From contig CAVRGS010000001.1 of NCBI GenBank assembly GCA_963720765.1, forward strand, positions 267,218-331,217: a stretch of DNA of 64,000 nt, read 5' to 3'. Shown here piece after piece: positions 1-9,391 of this stretch; position 1 is the stretch's first letter; each line of letters starts with the position of its first letter. This DNA comes from DASUAS01 sp963720765. Lineage in GTDB: Bacteria > Actinomycetota > Acidimicrobiia > IMCC26256 > DASPTH01. The notes under the pieces are model-generated. The model was given only the letters and a program-made list of their open reading frames with translations. It had not been told where the DNA came from and ran no database searches. The translations under genes and the position numbers were made by a program.

Positions 1-906
1 GCGGCGTCCTTCGGTGTCGACCGACACGCCGACCACCCGCCCGGGCAGGTTGCGCTTGAACTCCTCGCGGGTGGCGAAGAACGCCGCGTGGGGGCCGCCG
101 TAGGCCATGGGGACCCCGAACCGTTGAGCCGAACCCACCACCACGTCGGCCCCCCACTCCCCCGGCGGGGTGAGCAGCACCAGCGCGAGGAGGTCAGCGG
201 CGACCGCGACCAGCGTGTCGTGCTCGTGCAGGTTCGCGACCAACTCGCGGTCGTCGCGGATCGCACCCGTGGTGCCCGGGTACTGCAGCAGCACACCGAA
301 CACGCCCTCGGTCGCCATGCCCACCTCGGGTTCCCCCACCATCACGTCGATGCCCAGGGGTTCGGCGCGGGTCTGCACGACCGCGATGGTCTGCGGATGG
401 CAGCCGGCGTCGACGAAGAACGTGTCGCCGCCCTTGGCGTTGACCCGGCGCAGCATGGTCATCGCCTCGGCCGCGGCCGTCGCTTCGTCGAGCAGCGAGG
501 CATTGGCGAGGTCCATGCCCGTGAGGTCGCTCACCATGGTCTGGAAATTGAGGAGCGCCTCCAGTCGGCCCTGTGAGATCTCCGGCTGGTAGGGGGTGTA
601 CGCGGTGTACCAGGCGGGGTTCTCCAGCAGGTTGCGCTGGATCACCGGCGGCGTGACGGTGCCCGAGTAGCCCTGGCCGATCAGCGAGACCAGCACCTCG
701 TTGCGGTCGGAGAGCTCGCGCATGCGGGCGAGCACGTCGGCCTCGGTGCGCCCGACGGGCAGGTCGAGCGGGGCGCGGTCGCGGATGGCCTCGGGCACGG
801 CCCGATCGACGAGCTCGACGACCGACGCGACGTCGAGGGCCGCCAGCATCTGCTCGACCTCGATCGGCGCAGGACCCAGATGACGGTCGGCGAACTCCCG
901 GCTCAC
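1..906 (-). CDS. gcvP: Glycine dehydrogenase (P-protein), N-terminal part, cut by window edge
   Basis: PLP-dependent decarboxylase of the glycine cleavage system; it decarboxylates glycine and passes the aminomethyl group to lipoyl-GcvH. The 302 visible codons start with GTG and open with SREFADRHLGP, the RHLG signature of P-protein N-termini, followed by the GYSGTVTPPVIQRN and NPAWYTAYTPYQ blocks of the family. The PLP lysine lies in the missing C-terminal half, so one cannot tell here whether this is a full-length P-protein or the alpha subunit of a split enzyme. It lies 10 nt after gcvT with no clear Shine-Dalgarno sequence, so coupling to gcvT is likely. Start chosen because it is the first codon before the conserved opening. 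Confidence 0.93.
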   Translation of the reverse strand, partial: MSREFADRHLGPAPIEVEQMLAALDVASVVELVDRAVPEAIRDRAPLDLPVGRTEADVLARMRELSDRNEVLVSLIGQGYSGTVTPPVIQRNLLENPAWYTAYTPYQPEISQGRLEALLNFQTMVSDLTGMDLANASLLDEATAAAEAMTMLRRVNAKGGDTFFVDAGCHPQTIAVVQTRAEPLGIDVMVGEPEVGMATEGVFGVLLQYPGTTGAIRDDRELVANLHEHDTLVAVAADLLALVLLTPPGEWGADVVVGSAQRFGVPMAYGGPHAAFFATREEFKRNLPGRVVGVSVDTEGRR

Positions 907-916
907 AGGGCTGAGG

Positions 917-1999
917 CTACCGGCGGACGAACGGCAACTTCGTGACGACCGCGGGCACCTCGCGGCCGCGCACGTCGACGACGACGGTGTCGCCGTCCAC
1001 GGTCTCGGGCGGCAGGAAGGCGAGCGCGATCCCGTGGCCGAGCGTGGGCGAGAAGTTGCCGCTCGTGACCTCGCCGACGACGTGGCCGTCGCGCGACACC
1101 GCCTGGCCCTGGCGAGGGATCTGACGGCCTTCCGCGGCAAGGCCGCGCAGCCGGCGCGTGACGCCGTGGTCTCGTTCGGCCTCGAGCGGCGCCCTGCCCC
1201 GGAAGGCGCCCTTGTCGAAGCGGACCACCCAGCCCAGCCCGGCCTGCAACGGCGTGATCCCGGGACCGAGCTCGTGGCCGTGCAACGGGAGCCCGGCCTC
1301 CAGCCGCAGCGTGTCGCGCGCACCCAACCCGGCGGGCGTGATGCCGGTCTCGAGCAACGCCTGCCAGCACGCGGGCGCCTGGTCGGCGGGCACGTGGAGC
1401 TCGACGCCGTCCTCACCCGTGTAGCCGGTGCCGGCGACCCACCCCGACGCGCCGGCGAACTCGAAGCGCTGCACGGAGAAGCGCTCCACCTCGGCCGCCT
1501 CGGGAGCGAACCGAGCGAGGAGCGCGCGCGCTTCCGGTCCCTGCACCGCGAGCACGACTCGATCGGCCGTGACGTCGTCGAGCTCGCACTCGCCACCGCC
1601 GTGGAAGAGCGCGGCTTCACCCAGAGCGTCGACCAGCGGCGCGGTGTTCGACGCGTTGGGCATCACCAGGAAGTCGCCGGGCGCGGTCCACCAGACGATG
1701 ATGTCGTCGACCACGTGCGCGTCGTCTTCGTCGAGGAGATGCGTGTACTGCGCGCGTCCGGGCGCGATGCGATCGAGGTCGTTGGTGAACGCCCACTGCA
1801 GGGTTGCGAACGCGCCGGCGCCGCGCACGTGCACCGAACCGAGATGCGACACGTCGAACACGACGGCGTGCTCTCGACACGCTCGGTGCTCCTCGAGCAC
1901 GCCGGTGTACTGGATGGGCATCTCCCACCCGCCGAACGGCACCATGCGCGCGCCGAGGGCGCGGTGCTGCGCGTCGAGCGGCGACCGGTGCATGTTCAC
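917..1999 (-). CDS. gcvT: Aminomethyltransferase (T-protein)
   Basis: Tetrahydrofolate-dependent T-protein that releases ammonia from aminomethyl-GcvH and forms methylene-THF. The 360-residue length is typical. The N-terminus has the P-L-x-x-x-H and FGGWEMPIQY blocks, then FDVSHLG, and centrally GYTGEDGVELHV, all folate-binding-fold signatures. GTG start taken because it forms a 4-nt GTGA overlap with the stop of the upstream nuclease-like gene; an ATG two codons later is possible. It is followed by gcvP, and gcvH lies 4.4 kb upstream on the same strand, so all glycine cleavage genes except lpd are clustered. Confidence 0.95.
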   Translation of the reverse strand: MNMHRSPLDAQHRALGARMVPFGGWEMPIQYTGVLEEHRACREHAVVFDVSHLGSVHVRGAGAFATLQWAFTNDLDRIAPGRAQYTHLLDEDDAHVVDDIIVWWTAPGDFLVMPNASNTAPLVDALGEAALFHGGGECELDDVTADRVVLAVQGPEARALLARFAPEAAEVERFSVQRFEFAGASGWVAGTGYTGEDGVELHVPADQAPACWQALLETGITPAGLGARDTLRLEAGLPLHGHELGPGITPLQAGLGWVVRFDKGAFRGRAPLEAERDHGVTRRLRGLAAEGRQIPRQGQAVSRDGHVVGEVTSGNFSPTLGHGIALAFLPPETVDGDTVVVDVRGREVPAVVTKLPFVRR

Positions 2000-2435
2000 G
2001 CGGACTCTTGCGCGGCGGTGCCACTTCCCCGCCGCGGCTCGCGGAAGATGTCGAGCGTGGCGGCTCCCGTGCCGTCGGCGAGCTGTGATGGCGGTTCGAG
2101 CCCGTACTTCACGAGCAGCTGCAGGTAGTCGCGCTGGTACAGCACCTTGATGTTGATCTCCGGGTGCAGCTCGACGAGTCGGCGAGCCTTGCGGTTCTTC
2201 TTCGTGACCAGCTTCTGGTTGAGCGTGGTGATCTCGATGTAGAGGTCGTACCCGGGAAGGTAGAAGTCGGGCGAGAAGGCCTGCGCCGGGTTGCCTTCAC
2301 GGTCGCGTTCGAGCACGAACGTGCGCGGCTCGTACTCCCAGTCGATGGCGTAGAAGTCGAGCAGCTTCGCGAACTGTCGTTCGGAGTTGTGCGCGAAGCG
2401 GACCTGCTCGTGGGGCAGCGACTCCGGCGTGATGG

Positions 2436-2439
<4 letters not shown>
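1996..2439 (-). CDS. Small PD-(D/E)XK-nuclease-like protein, unusual start
   Basis: About 147 residues, no family recognised with certainty. The centre reads SPDFYLPGYDLYIEIT followed by a lysine-rich stretch (LVTKKNRKARR) and NIKVLYQRDY. This spacing of Asp, Glu and beta-strands resembles PD-(D/E)XK endonuclease folds, but the canonical ExK lysine is Thr here. No ATG, GTG or TTG precedes the conserved part. The only overlap-type start is a CTG sharing CTGA with the merR stop. A six-C run (G on the coding strand) lies just upstream at 2440-2445, and one more G there would fuse merR to this frame into one 323-residue protein. So the gene is either CTG-initiated, produced by frameshifting, or split by a sequencing deletion. 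It overlaps gcvT by GTGA. Confidence 0.6.
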
Positions 2440-2963
<524 letters not shown>

Positions 2964-3088
2964 CCACACCCTCGATCCCAAACCTTGAACAGTGGCTCGA
3001 CCCTGGGTCACGCTGAAGTACAGGGTCGTAGTTACGGGGTTGTGAGGCTACTGCCTGGGCGCGGCCCGGTCAACGATCGGCGAACCGG

Positions 3089-3589
3089 TCACTCGCCGGC
3101 GGCGAAGTCTTCCGGGCGCACCTGGTCGAGGAACTCGCGGAACTGCTCGATCTGCTCTTCCTCCACCTCACCGTCCTCGTCCTGTTCGAACAGGACGCCC
3201 GCCTCTTCGAGGACGTCCTCGTGGGCGAAGATCGGCACCGGCTCGCCGTAGCGCACGGCCAGCGCGATGGCGTCGGACGGACGGGACGAGATCCGGTACG
3301 TGCCGCCGTCGCGCGCGAACTCGATCTCGGCGAAGAACGTGCCGTCGTGCAGCTCGGTGATGATCACCTGGATGACCTTCGTGCCGAGGTCGTCGAGCAC
3401 CGACTTGAACAGGTCGTGGGTCATGGGCCGTGGTGTCTCGGTGCCCTGCAGCGCGTAGACGATCGCAGTGGCTTCCGGCTGGCCGATGAAGATCGGGAGG
3501 TACCGCTGTCCGTCGTTCTCGCGCAGGAGCACGATCGGCTGGTTCGACGGAACCTCGACGCGGACTCCGACAAGCGACATCGGGATCAC
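3089..3589 (-). CDS. Bifunctional nuclease family (DUF151) protein
   Basis: 166-residue DUF151/BFN-domain protein. Members of this family have been reported to have DNase/RNase activity; the cellular role in actinobacteria is not settled. Recognisable blocks: VGVRVEVPSNQPIVLLRE, RYLPIFIGQPEATAI, DGTFFAEIEF and the signature SRPSDAIALAVRYG, then an acidic tail (EQDEDGEVEEEQ). GTG start chosen because GGAGG lies 5 nt upstream; an ATG is three codons inside. The gene is the Rv1829 counterpart and sits between the two MerR regulators, here separated from ftsR by an inserted hpt. Confidence 0.88.
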   Translation of the reverse strand: MIPMSLVGVRVEVPSNQPIVLLRENDGQRYLPIFIGQPEATAIVYALQGTETPRPMTHDLFKSVLDDLGTKVIQVIITELHDGTFFAEIEFARDGGTYRISSRPSDAIALAVRYGEPVPIFAHEDVLEEAGVLFEQDEDGEVEEEQIEQFREFLDQVRPEDFAAGE

Positions 3590-3697
3590 GGGTGCCTCCG
3601 GACTGGCCCCTGCACTGGACCGGGCCAACCGTAGCACCGGGCTCCCCCGCTCCTTCCGGCGTGCGACAGCACGATCCGGAGCACGAGGCGGGTGGTG

Positions 3698-4285
3698 TCA
3701 ACCGGCATAGAGGGTCGCGACGTACGCGTCGGGCGTGGCCGCGACCACGGCGCGATCGGCGATCACGACCCGCGGCACATTGCGGTACAGATCGGCGCGA
3801 TGGAGACCGTATCCGAGCACGAACACGTCGGGGATCTCGACTCCGACGTGGCGCACCGTCACCGGCAGGATGCGACGTGCCGGCCGGTCGAGCAAGGTGC
3901 ACACGTCGACGCGGCGCGGCCCCTGGGCCTCGAGGTGCTTCACGAGGTACCCCAGGGTGAGGCCGGTGTCGACGAGATCCTCCACCAGCACGACGTCACG
4001 TCCGGTGAGATCGAGGTCGACGTCGTGCAGGATCCGCACCCGCCCCGAGTCCGGCGCGTAGCGGGAGATGGCGATGAACGCCACCGTGACGTCGATGTCG
4101 CGAATGGCGCGCGCGAGGTCGGCGAGGAAGATCGACGCCCCTTTGAGCACGCCCACGAGCACCACGCCGTCGGGGTGCTCGGCGGTGATCTCGGCCGCCA
4201 ACCGCCCCACGGTCTCGGCGATGGCGGCTTCGTCGAGCAGGGTCTCGGGCGGCTCGATGGTCGGGTGCGGCGCGGCGTTGCTCAC
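3698..4285 (-). CDS. hpt: Hypoxanthine/guanine phosphoribosyltransferase
   Basis: Purine salvage enzyme transferring phosphoribose from PRPP to hypoxanthine or guanine. The 195-residue protein has the PPi loop region VLVGVLKGASIF, the PRPP-binding motif VVLVEDLVDTGLTL and the C-terminal DVFVLGYGLHRADLYRNVP segment typical of HPRTs. GTG start overlaps the stop of the upstream MerR gene by GTGA, so the two are translationally coupled. Its position inside the GarA–FtsR–DUF151 block is unusual: in mycobacteria the hpt gene is near tilS and ftsH. Confidence 0.92.
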   Translation of the reverse strand: MSNAAPHPTIEPPETLLDEAAIAETVGRLAAEITAEHPDGVVLVGVLKGASIFLADLARAIRDIDVTVAFIAISRYAPDSGRVRILHDVDLDLTGRDVVLVEDLVDTGLTLGYLVKHLEAQGPRRVDVCTLLDRPARRILPVTVRHVGVEIPDVFVLGYGLHRADLYRNVPRVVIADRAVVAATPDAYVATLYAG

Positions 4286-5136
4286 TCGGCGAGGGTCTCG
4301 CGCACCGACTCGCGCAGGAGCGCCGTGCGCAGCTGCCGGCCCAGTGACGCCAGCTCGCCGAGCTCTTCTTGCAGGCGGGCCCGGGCTTCGGGGTTGCGTT
4401 GGCGCACGTACGGCAACAGGACCTGGCCGAACAGCACCGCTTCCCGGTCGGCGAAGTTGCGGTACATGCGGAGGTGGCGCGCCTCGATGCCGCGCGCGAA
4501 GAAGCCCGACGCGATGCGCACGATCTCGAGCGCTTCGTCGTCGAACCACGCGGCGCCGTCGACTTCGCGCGCGGGCGCGAGCATCCCGTAGCTCTCGAGC
4601 TGCGCGACCAGCGCGTCGTCGACGCCCGCGGCGGCCGCGAGTTCGGCGCGCGTGTAGCGACCGTCCCCTCCGGGCGCGCCCAGGAGCGCGTCGCCGCCGT
4701 CGTCGACCGGGAGCGAGGGCGCGAACGCGGGTGCGCGGCGGGTCGGGCGCGGGGCCGACGCGGCGCGCGTGGCGGGAGCCGGCTCCGACGCGACCAGTTC
4801 GGCCGGGGTGTCGATCGCCACTTCCACGACCACCTCACCGCTCGGCTCCTCGACCATCTCGAACAGCCGGTCTTCGCCACCGGGCGGCAGCTCGTCCAGC
4901 CGTTCCTTGATGACCTTCAGCGGCAGGAAGTGCTCCTTCTGCTGGAACAGGATCCACCGCAGGCGGGTGAGGTCGGCGACGTAGAACTTGCGGTACCCCG
5001 ACGGCGTGCGCTCCGGGTTCACGAGACCCTGGCTCTCGAGGAAGCGGATCTTCGAGATCGTGATGTCGGGGAACTCGTCGCTCAGCTCCGCCAGCACCTC
5101 ACCGATCGAGAGGTGCTCGGGTTCACGTGCGCTCAT
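4282..5136 (-). CDS. ftsR: FtsR-type MerR-family regulator
   Basis: 284-residue MerR-like regulator matching Rv1828/FtsR by position and architecture; FtsR controls ftsZ expression in Corynebacterium glutamicum. The N-terminal winged HTH reads LSIGEVLAELSDEFPDITISK, with SGYRKFYVADLTRLRWIL as wing. A low-complexity Ala/Pro-rich linker follows (about residues 90-150), then a second helical domain starting YTRAELAAAAGVDDALVAQL and carrying WFDDEALEIVRI. ATG 5136 chosen because conserved sequence begins a few residues later and because it closes the bridging mini-ORF from the FHA gene. No Shine-Dalgarno sequence precedes it. The hpt start overlaps its stop. Confidence 0.88.
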   Translation of the reverse strand: MSAREPEHLSIGEVLAELSDEFPDITISKIRFLESQGLVNPERTPSGYRKFYVADLTRLRWILFQQKEHFLPLKVIKERLDELPPGGEDRLFEMVEEPSGEVVVEVAIDTPAELVASEPAPATRAASAPRPTRRAPAFAPSLPVDDGGDALLGAPGGDGRYTRAELAAAAGVDDALVAQLESYGMLAPAREVDGAAWFDDEALEIVRIASGFFARGIEARHLRMYRNFADREAVLFGQVLLPYVRQRNPEARARLQEELGELASLGRQLRTALLRESVRETLAE

Positions 5137-5150
5137 CGAGGCCGTCTCAC
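5133..5150 (-). other. Bridging mini-ORF between FHA gene and ftsR (5 aa)
   Basis: GTG AGA CGG CCT CGA TGA encodes MRRPR. Its GTG overlaps the FHA stop as GTGA, and its stop overlaps the ftsR start as ATGA. No Shine-Dalgarno sequence is seen before ftsR, so stepwise termination-reinitiation through this mini-ORF is a plausible way to start ftsR. Translation is inferred, not shown. Confidence 0.5.
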
Positions 5151-5617
5151 GCGGGGTTGCTCCCCACCAGGAAGACCAGGACGAAGCGCCCGATCTGCAG
5201 GTCGGCGAGGTGGTGCAGGGGCGCGGTGTCGACCCGCTTGTGGTCGACGTAGGTGCCGTTGAGCGAGCCGACGTCGGAGACCTCGTAGGCGCCGTCGACT
5301 CGCCGCACCGCAGCGTGGCGGCGCGACACCGTGATGTCGTCGAGGAAGATGTCGGAGTCGGGGTGGCGACCCAGGGCGGTGAGGTCGCTGTCGAGCACGT
5401 AGCGGCTGCCGGCGTTGGGGCCACGCCGCACCACGAGCATGCCCATGCCGTCGGGCAGCTCGGCCAAGGCCGCGCCGAGCTCCTCGTCGAGCTCGAGCCG
5501 CTCGGCGAGTTCGGTGAGGCTCAGGGTCGCTTCGTCCTCCGGAGGCAGCGGGCTACCGCAGGAGGAGCAGAAGTTCGCCCCGGACTCGTTCTGGTGGCCG
5601 CACTGGCGGCATCGCAT
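5147..5617 (-). CDS. Zinc-ribbon + FHA domain protein, GarA/OdhI-locus
   Basis: 156 residues. The N-terminus is a four-cysteine zinc ribbon (CRQCGHQ near residue 2 and CSSCGSPLPP near residue 18). An acidic segment follows with LSLTELAERL, then an FHA phosphothreonine-binding domain: YVLDSDLTALGRHPDSDI, VSRRHAAVRR and SDVGSLNGTYVD. Position between gcvH and ftsR equals that of GarA/OdhI, the kinase-regulated inhibitor of 2-oxoglutarate metabolism. The classical ETT phosphosite of GarA is not visible, and a zinc ribbon replaces its N-terminus. The role as a 2-oxoglutarate switch is therefore inference. ATG 5617 lies just before the first CxxC. Confidence 0.85.
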   Translation of the reverse strand: MRCRQCGHQNESGANFCSSCGSPLPPEDEATLSLTELAERLELDEELGAALAELPDGMGMLVVRRGPNAGSRYVLDSDLTALGRHPDSDIFLDDITVSRRHAAVRRVDGAYEVSDVGSLNGTYVDHKRVDTAPLHHLADLQIGRFVLVFLVGSNPA

Positions 5618-5683
5618 GGCCCCAACGGTACCCCGCACCACGGAGAAGGGGTGACCGTCACCCTCGACGCTCGCTCGACGCCT

Positions 5684-6421
5684 TCAGGTGGCGATGGACC
5701 GCGGGCTCGACGTGAGGTCGAAGGTGAGGTCGAGGGTCGTCGCGAAACCCTCGACCAGCGCGTCGGCGACCACGCGCGGAACGGGTGGCACGCCGAGCTC
5801 CTCGAGCGTGACCGTGGCGTCGCGCAGCTGCTCGCGCGTCACCGGCGTGGAGCCCGATCGGGGCCGCAACAGATCGGTTTCGTCGAACGCGAGGCGCGTG
5901 AGCAGGATCGAGCCGTGCTGGAGCACCGCGCCGCCGCGCCGCACCTGGGCGGAGCCGCAGACCTTGCGCTCACCCACCCGCAGGTCGGCACCCTGCTGCC
6001 CGGCGAAGCACACCGGTCCCGCGGGACCGTCGTGGCGGGCGATCGCGGCGTCGACCCCCACCCGGGCGAGCCCCGCGATCAGTGCGGTCGCGAGGAGCTC
6101 GTAGACGGCGTCCACGCCGCCGGCCGCACCCGGCGGCATCGGCATGGCCACCGCGTAGGTGAGGTCGGGGCCGTGCAGGAGGCCCTGCCCGCCGGTCGGG
6201 CGTCGCACGACATCGACCCCGAACCGTGCGCAGGCGTCGACGTCGACGTCGTCGTCGGGCTGGAAGCGGCCCAGCGACAGCGCCGGGGGCGTCCACCGGT
6301 AGAGGCGCAGCGCCGGGGCGCCCCCGACCGCCACGGCGTCGAGCAGGGCGCCATCGGCGGCCATGTTCGCGAGCGCGTCGCAGCCGCGGTCGAGGTCGTC
6401 GACGAGGCGCCAGCTCGTCAT
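5684..6421 (-). CDS. Lipoate–protein ligase A / octanoyltransferase LipM-type protein
   Basis: 245-residue member of the BPL/LplA/LipB catalytic family, which attaches lipoate or octanoate to lipoyl domains. Visible signatures are VVRRPTGGQGLLHG (substrate loop, around residue 75) and VGERKVCGSAQVRRGGAVLQHGS, including the invariant lysine. It has no C-terminal lipoate-adenylation domain, so it may be a transferase rather than an ATP-using ligase. It lies 13 nt after gcvH, whose product is the obvious acceptor. The junction is in phase for a TTG-initiated six-codon bridging frame. Confidence 0.85.
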   Translation of the reverse strand: MTSWRLVDDLDRGCDALANMAADGALLDAVAVGGAPALRLYRWTPPALSLGRFQPDDDVDVDACARFGVDVVRRPTGGQGLLHGPDLTYAVAMPMPPGAAGGVDAVYELLATALIAGLARVGVDAAIARHDGPAGPVCFAGQQGADLRVGERKVCGSAQVRRGGAVLQHGSILLTRLAFDETDLLRPRSGSTPVTREQLRDATVTLEELGVPPVPRVVADALVEGFATTLDLTFDLTSSPRSIAT

Positions 6422-6434
6422 GGTGGCGCCGGGG

Positions 6435-6818
6435 TCAACCCTCGTCGACGAGCGCCCGGTACGCGGCGGCGTCGAGCAACGCGTCGAGCTCGCCCGGATC
6501 GGCCATCTCGACCACGAAGATCCAGCCGGCGCCGTAGGGATCGGCGTTCACCTGCTCGGGGGCGTCGTCGAGGGCGTGGTTGACCTCGACGATCGTGCCC
6601 GTCACCGGCGAGAAGATCTCCGACACCGACTTCGTCGACTCGATCTCGGCACAGCCGGCGTGGGCCATCACGTTGGCGCCGACGCCCGGGAGCTCCACGT
6701 AGACGACGTCGCCGAGCGAGTCCTGGGCGAAGTCGGTGATGCCGATCCGCGCGTGGGCACCGTCGACGGCGACCCACTCGTGTTGCTCGCTGTAGCGCAG
6801 CTGCTCCGGGAATTCCAT
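6435..6818 (-). CDS. gcvH: Glycine cleavage system H protein
   Basis: 127-residue lipoyl carrier protein shuttling the aminomethyl group between P- and T-proteins. The lipoylation site is the lysine in CAEIESTKSVSEIFSPVTG (about residue 62). It also has HEWVAVDGAHARIGITDFAQ and GWIFVVEMADPGEL, characteristic of the family. ATG 6818 gives the conserved start and is preceded by a TANNNT box at 6827-6832 but no Shine-Dalgarno sequence, so the message is probably leaderless. The next gene encodes the likely lipoylating enzyme. Confidence 0.96.
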   Translation of the reverse strand: MEFPEQLRYSEQHEWVAVDGAHARIGITDFAQDSLGDVVYVELPGVGANVMAHAGCAEIESTKSVSEIFSPVTGTIVEVNHALDDAPEQVNADPYGAGWIFVVEMADPGELDALLDAAAYRALVDEG

Positions 6819-6826
6819 GGGTGGGG

Positions 6827-6832
6827 ACGCTA
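6827..6832 (-). promoter_or_regulatory. Candidate -10 box for leaderless gcvH
   Basis: TAGCGT reads on the minus strand 8 nt before the gcvH ATG. A transcript starting about 7 nt after the box would begin at or near the ATG. Confidence 0.45.
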
Positions 6833-6900
6833 CCCCCCGCGCTCGACCATCTCGAAGTTGACCCTCACCGGCACACGCGAACCTCGAGGTGTTCGGCGGA

Positions 6901-9391
6901 TCAGCGGAGGACCTGGCGGATCCGCTCCACGTACTCCTGCGCGGTGCGGCGGGCCTCGACGTCACTGCCGGCCTCGGCCCACACGTGGGTGAGCGCCTCG
7001 TCGGGATCGGGCAGCACCAGCGCCCAGCGATCGTCCTCGATCACCTTCACGCCGTCGATGAGCTCGGTCTCTCGACTGCCGGCTCGTTCGACGATCTCCC
7101 GCATGACGGTGCCCTTGCGCTCCCACGGCGTCACGATGGTCTCGTGCGCGACGTGGGTGCTGGGCAGGGCCGCGACCACCTGCGACAGCGACCGGTCGAC
7201 GGCCGCGAGCAGGTCGAGCAGCTTCACCAACGTGACCGCGGCGTCGTAGGCGGGCAGGAAGTCGGGCCAGACGCAACCGCCGTCGGGCGTGCCCGCGAAC
7301 ACGACGTTGCGGGCCGACGCCGCCTCCATCAGGCCCGTCCCCCACAGCCGGGTGCGCACCACGGCGTCCTTCGACCCGAGGATCGCCTCGACCGCGTTGG
7401 TGGCGTTGACCGGCACTGCCACGCTCGCGCCCGGGACCGCCTCCTTGATGAGCGCGACCATGCCGAGCATCAGCTCCTCGGGCTCGAGGATGTGGCCGGT
7501 GTCGTCGACGACCACCGCGAGCTCACCTTCGGGGTCGATCACGAACCCCAGGTCGCTGCCCGACACCCGCACGAGGTCGGCCAGGCGGGCCACCTGCGCG
7601 TCACGCACCTCGGCGGTGGCGGTGGCCGACGCGGTGCTCGCGAACGGGTTGACCGCCAGCACCTCGGCGCCGAGCTTGGTGAGGAGGCTCGGCATCACGA
7701 TCGACGCGGCGCCGAACGAGTAGTCGAGCACCAGCTTGAAGGACTGGCGCCGCACCTGCTCGATGTCGACGATCCGTTCCAACGCGGCGGTGTAGAACTC
7801 GAGGGAGCGGGGTGGGAACACGATGTCGCCCACCTCCCCGCCGAAGGCACGTCGGTAGTCCTCGCGGTAGAGGAGCCGCTCGATCTTGCGCTGTGCGCCG
7901 GGATCGATGTCACGGCCTTCGGGATCGAAGAACCTGATCTCGACGGTGTCGGGATCGCCCGGCGCGAGCCGCACGGTGATGCCGCCCTGCGAGCGACTGT
8001 TGCGCACCTGGAACCGCGTGAGCGGCACGGTGGCGAGCTCGATGTCCTCCACGTTGACACCCGACAGGTTGATGCCGGCGATGAGCGCGCGCTTGAGGGC
8101 GCGGGCGATCCGGCTCGTGTCGCGACTGGCGGTGATGGTCGCGCCCTTCGGGATCGACGTGCTGTACGCCATCGCCAGGCGGACGACGACCTCCGGATTC
8201 ACGTCGACGTTGGCGAGGCCGCGCACACCGCGCCGGCCGAACAACGTGCGGGCGCCACGGCTCTCCCACACGATCGACGACGTGACGACCGCACCCGACT
8301 CGACCGTCTTGAACGGATACACCTTGACGTTCGGGTTGATCACCGCGTCCTGGCCGACGAAGCACTCGTCGCCCACGACGGTGCCCTCGTCGACTCGCAC
8401 GTGCGAACGCAGGTCGGTGTTGCGTCCGATCACGCAACCCCGCAGGTTCGCGCCCTGGCCCACGTAGACGTGGTCGTGCAGCACGGACCGTTCGATGAAG
8501 GCGTCGGACTTCACGATCACGTCGGTGCCGAGCACGGTGTAGGGGCGCAGGTGCACACCGGGCTCGATGCGGCAGCTGTCGCCGATCACGACCGGCTCGT
8601 CGATGCGGGCTTCGGGACTGATCTCGACATCGGTGCCGATCCACCGGCCCTCGCCGAGCTGGAAGCCGTCGATCTCCACCCGCACCCGCCCGTCGAGCAC
8701 GTCGGTGTGGGCGCGGCTGTAGGCCTCGAGCGTGCCCACATCTTCCCAGTAGCCATCGGACACGTGGCCGTGCAGCGTGTGCCCGTCGTCGAGCAGCGCC
8801 GGGAACACGTCGCCGGAGAAGTCGACGACCTCACCTTCGGGGATGTGGTCGAACACCACCGGTTCGAGCACGTAGATCCCGGTGTTGATGGTGTCGGAGA
8901 ACACCTCGCCCCACGTGGGCTTCTCGAGGAAGCGCTCGATGGTGCCGTCCGGCCTGGGTGATCACGATGCCGAACTCGAGCGGGTTCTCCACGTGCTTGA
9001 GCGCGATCGACGCGGTTGCGCCGGCATCGCGGTGCGCCTTCACGAACGCGGTGAGGTCGATGTCGGTGAGCACGTCGCCCGAGATGACGAGGAAGGTGTC
9101 GTCGAGCTCGTCGGCCGCGTTGCGCACCGAACCGGCGGTGCCGAGCGGCGAGTCCTCGGTCGCGTAGCGCATGGTGACTCCGAAGTCCGAGCCGTCACCG
9201 AAGTAGTCGCGGATCTGGTTGGCGAGGAACGCGACCGTCACCACGATCTCGTCGAAGCCGTGCAGCGCGAGGAGGTTGACGATGTGCTCCATCATCGGCT
9301 TGTTGGCCAGGGGCATCATCGGCTTGGGGGTGTTGCTGGTGAGCGGGCGCAGGCGTGTGCCCTCACCACCGGCGAGGATGACGGCCTTCAC
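6901..9391 (-). CDS. Mannose-1-phosphate guanylyltransferase fused to phosphomannomutase-like domain, frameshifted
   Basis: Conceptual protein of about 829 residues. The N-terminal nucleotidyltransferase has MKAVILAGGEGTRLRPLT, the KPMMPLANKPMM block and LVISGDVLTDID. A left-handed beta-helix follows (repeats such as VVIGDSCRIEPG and VKSDAFIERSVL), then an alpha-D-phosphohexomutase region. The nucleotidyltransferase frame breaks after FGIVIT: one surplus C on the plus strand near 8949-8950 shifts it, and the next frame continues with TIERFLEKPTWGE. The mutase domain looks inactive: the expected TASHNP serine loop reads GGITVRLAPGDP and the metal loop reads FVIDPEGELAVVV. GTG start overlaps the pgsA stop (GTGA). 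Confidence 0.85.

Noticed and set aside
1034..2128. 364-codon plus-strand frame over gcvT
   Set aside because: Antisense shadow; gcvT motifs are complete on the minus strand.
6889..8961. 690-codon open frame on the plus strand
   Set aside because: Antisense shadow of the mannose pyrophosphorylase gene; His/Arg/Asp-rich composition with no recognisable domain, typical of high-GC antisense frames.
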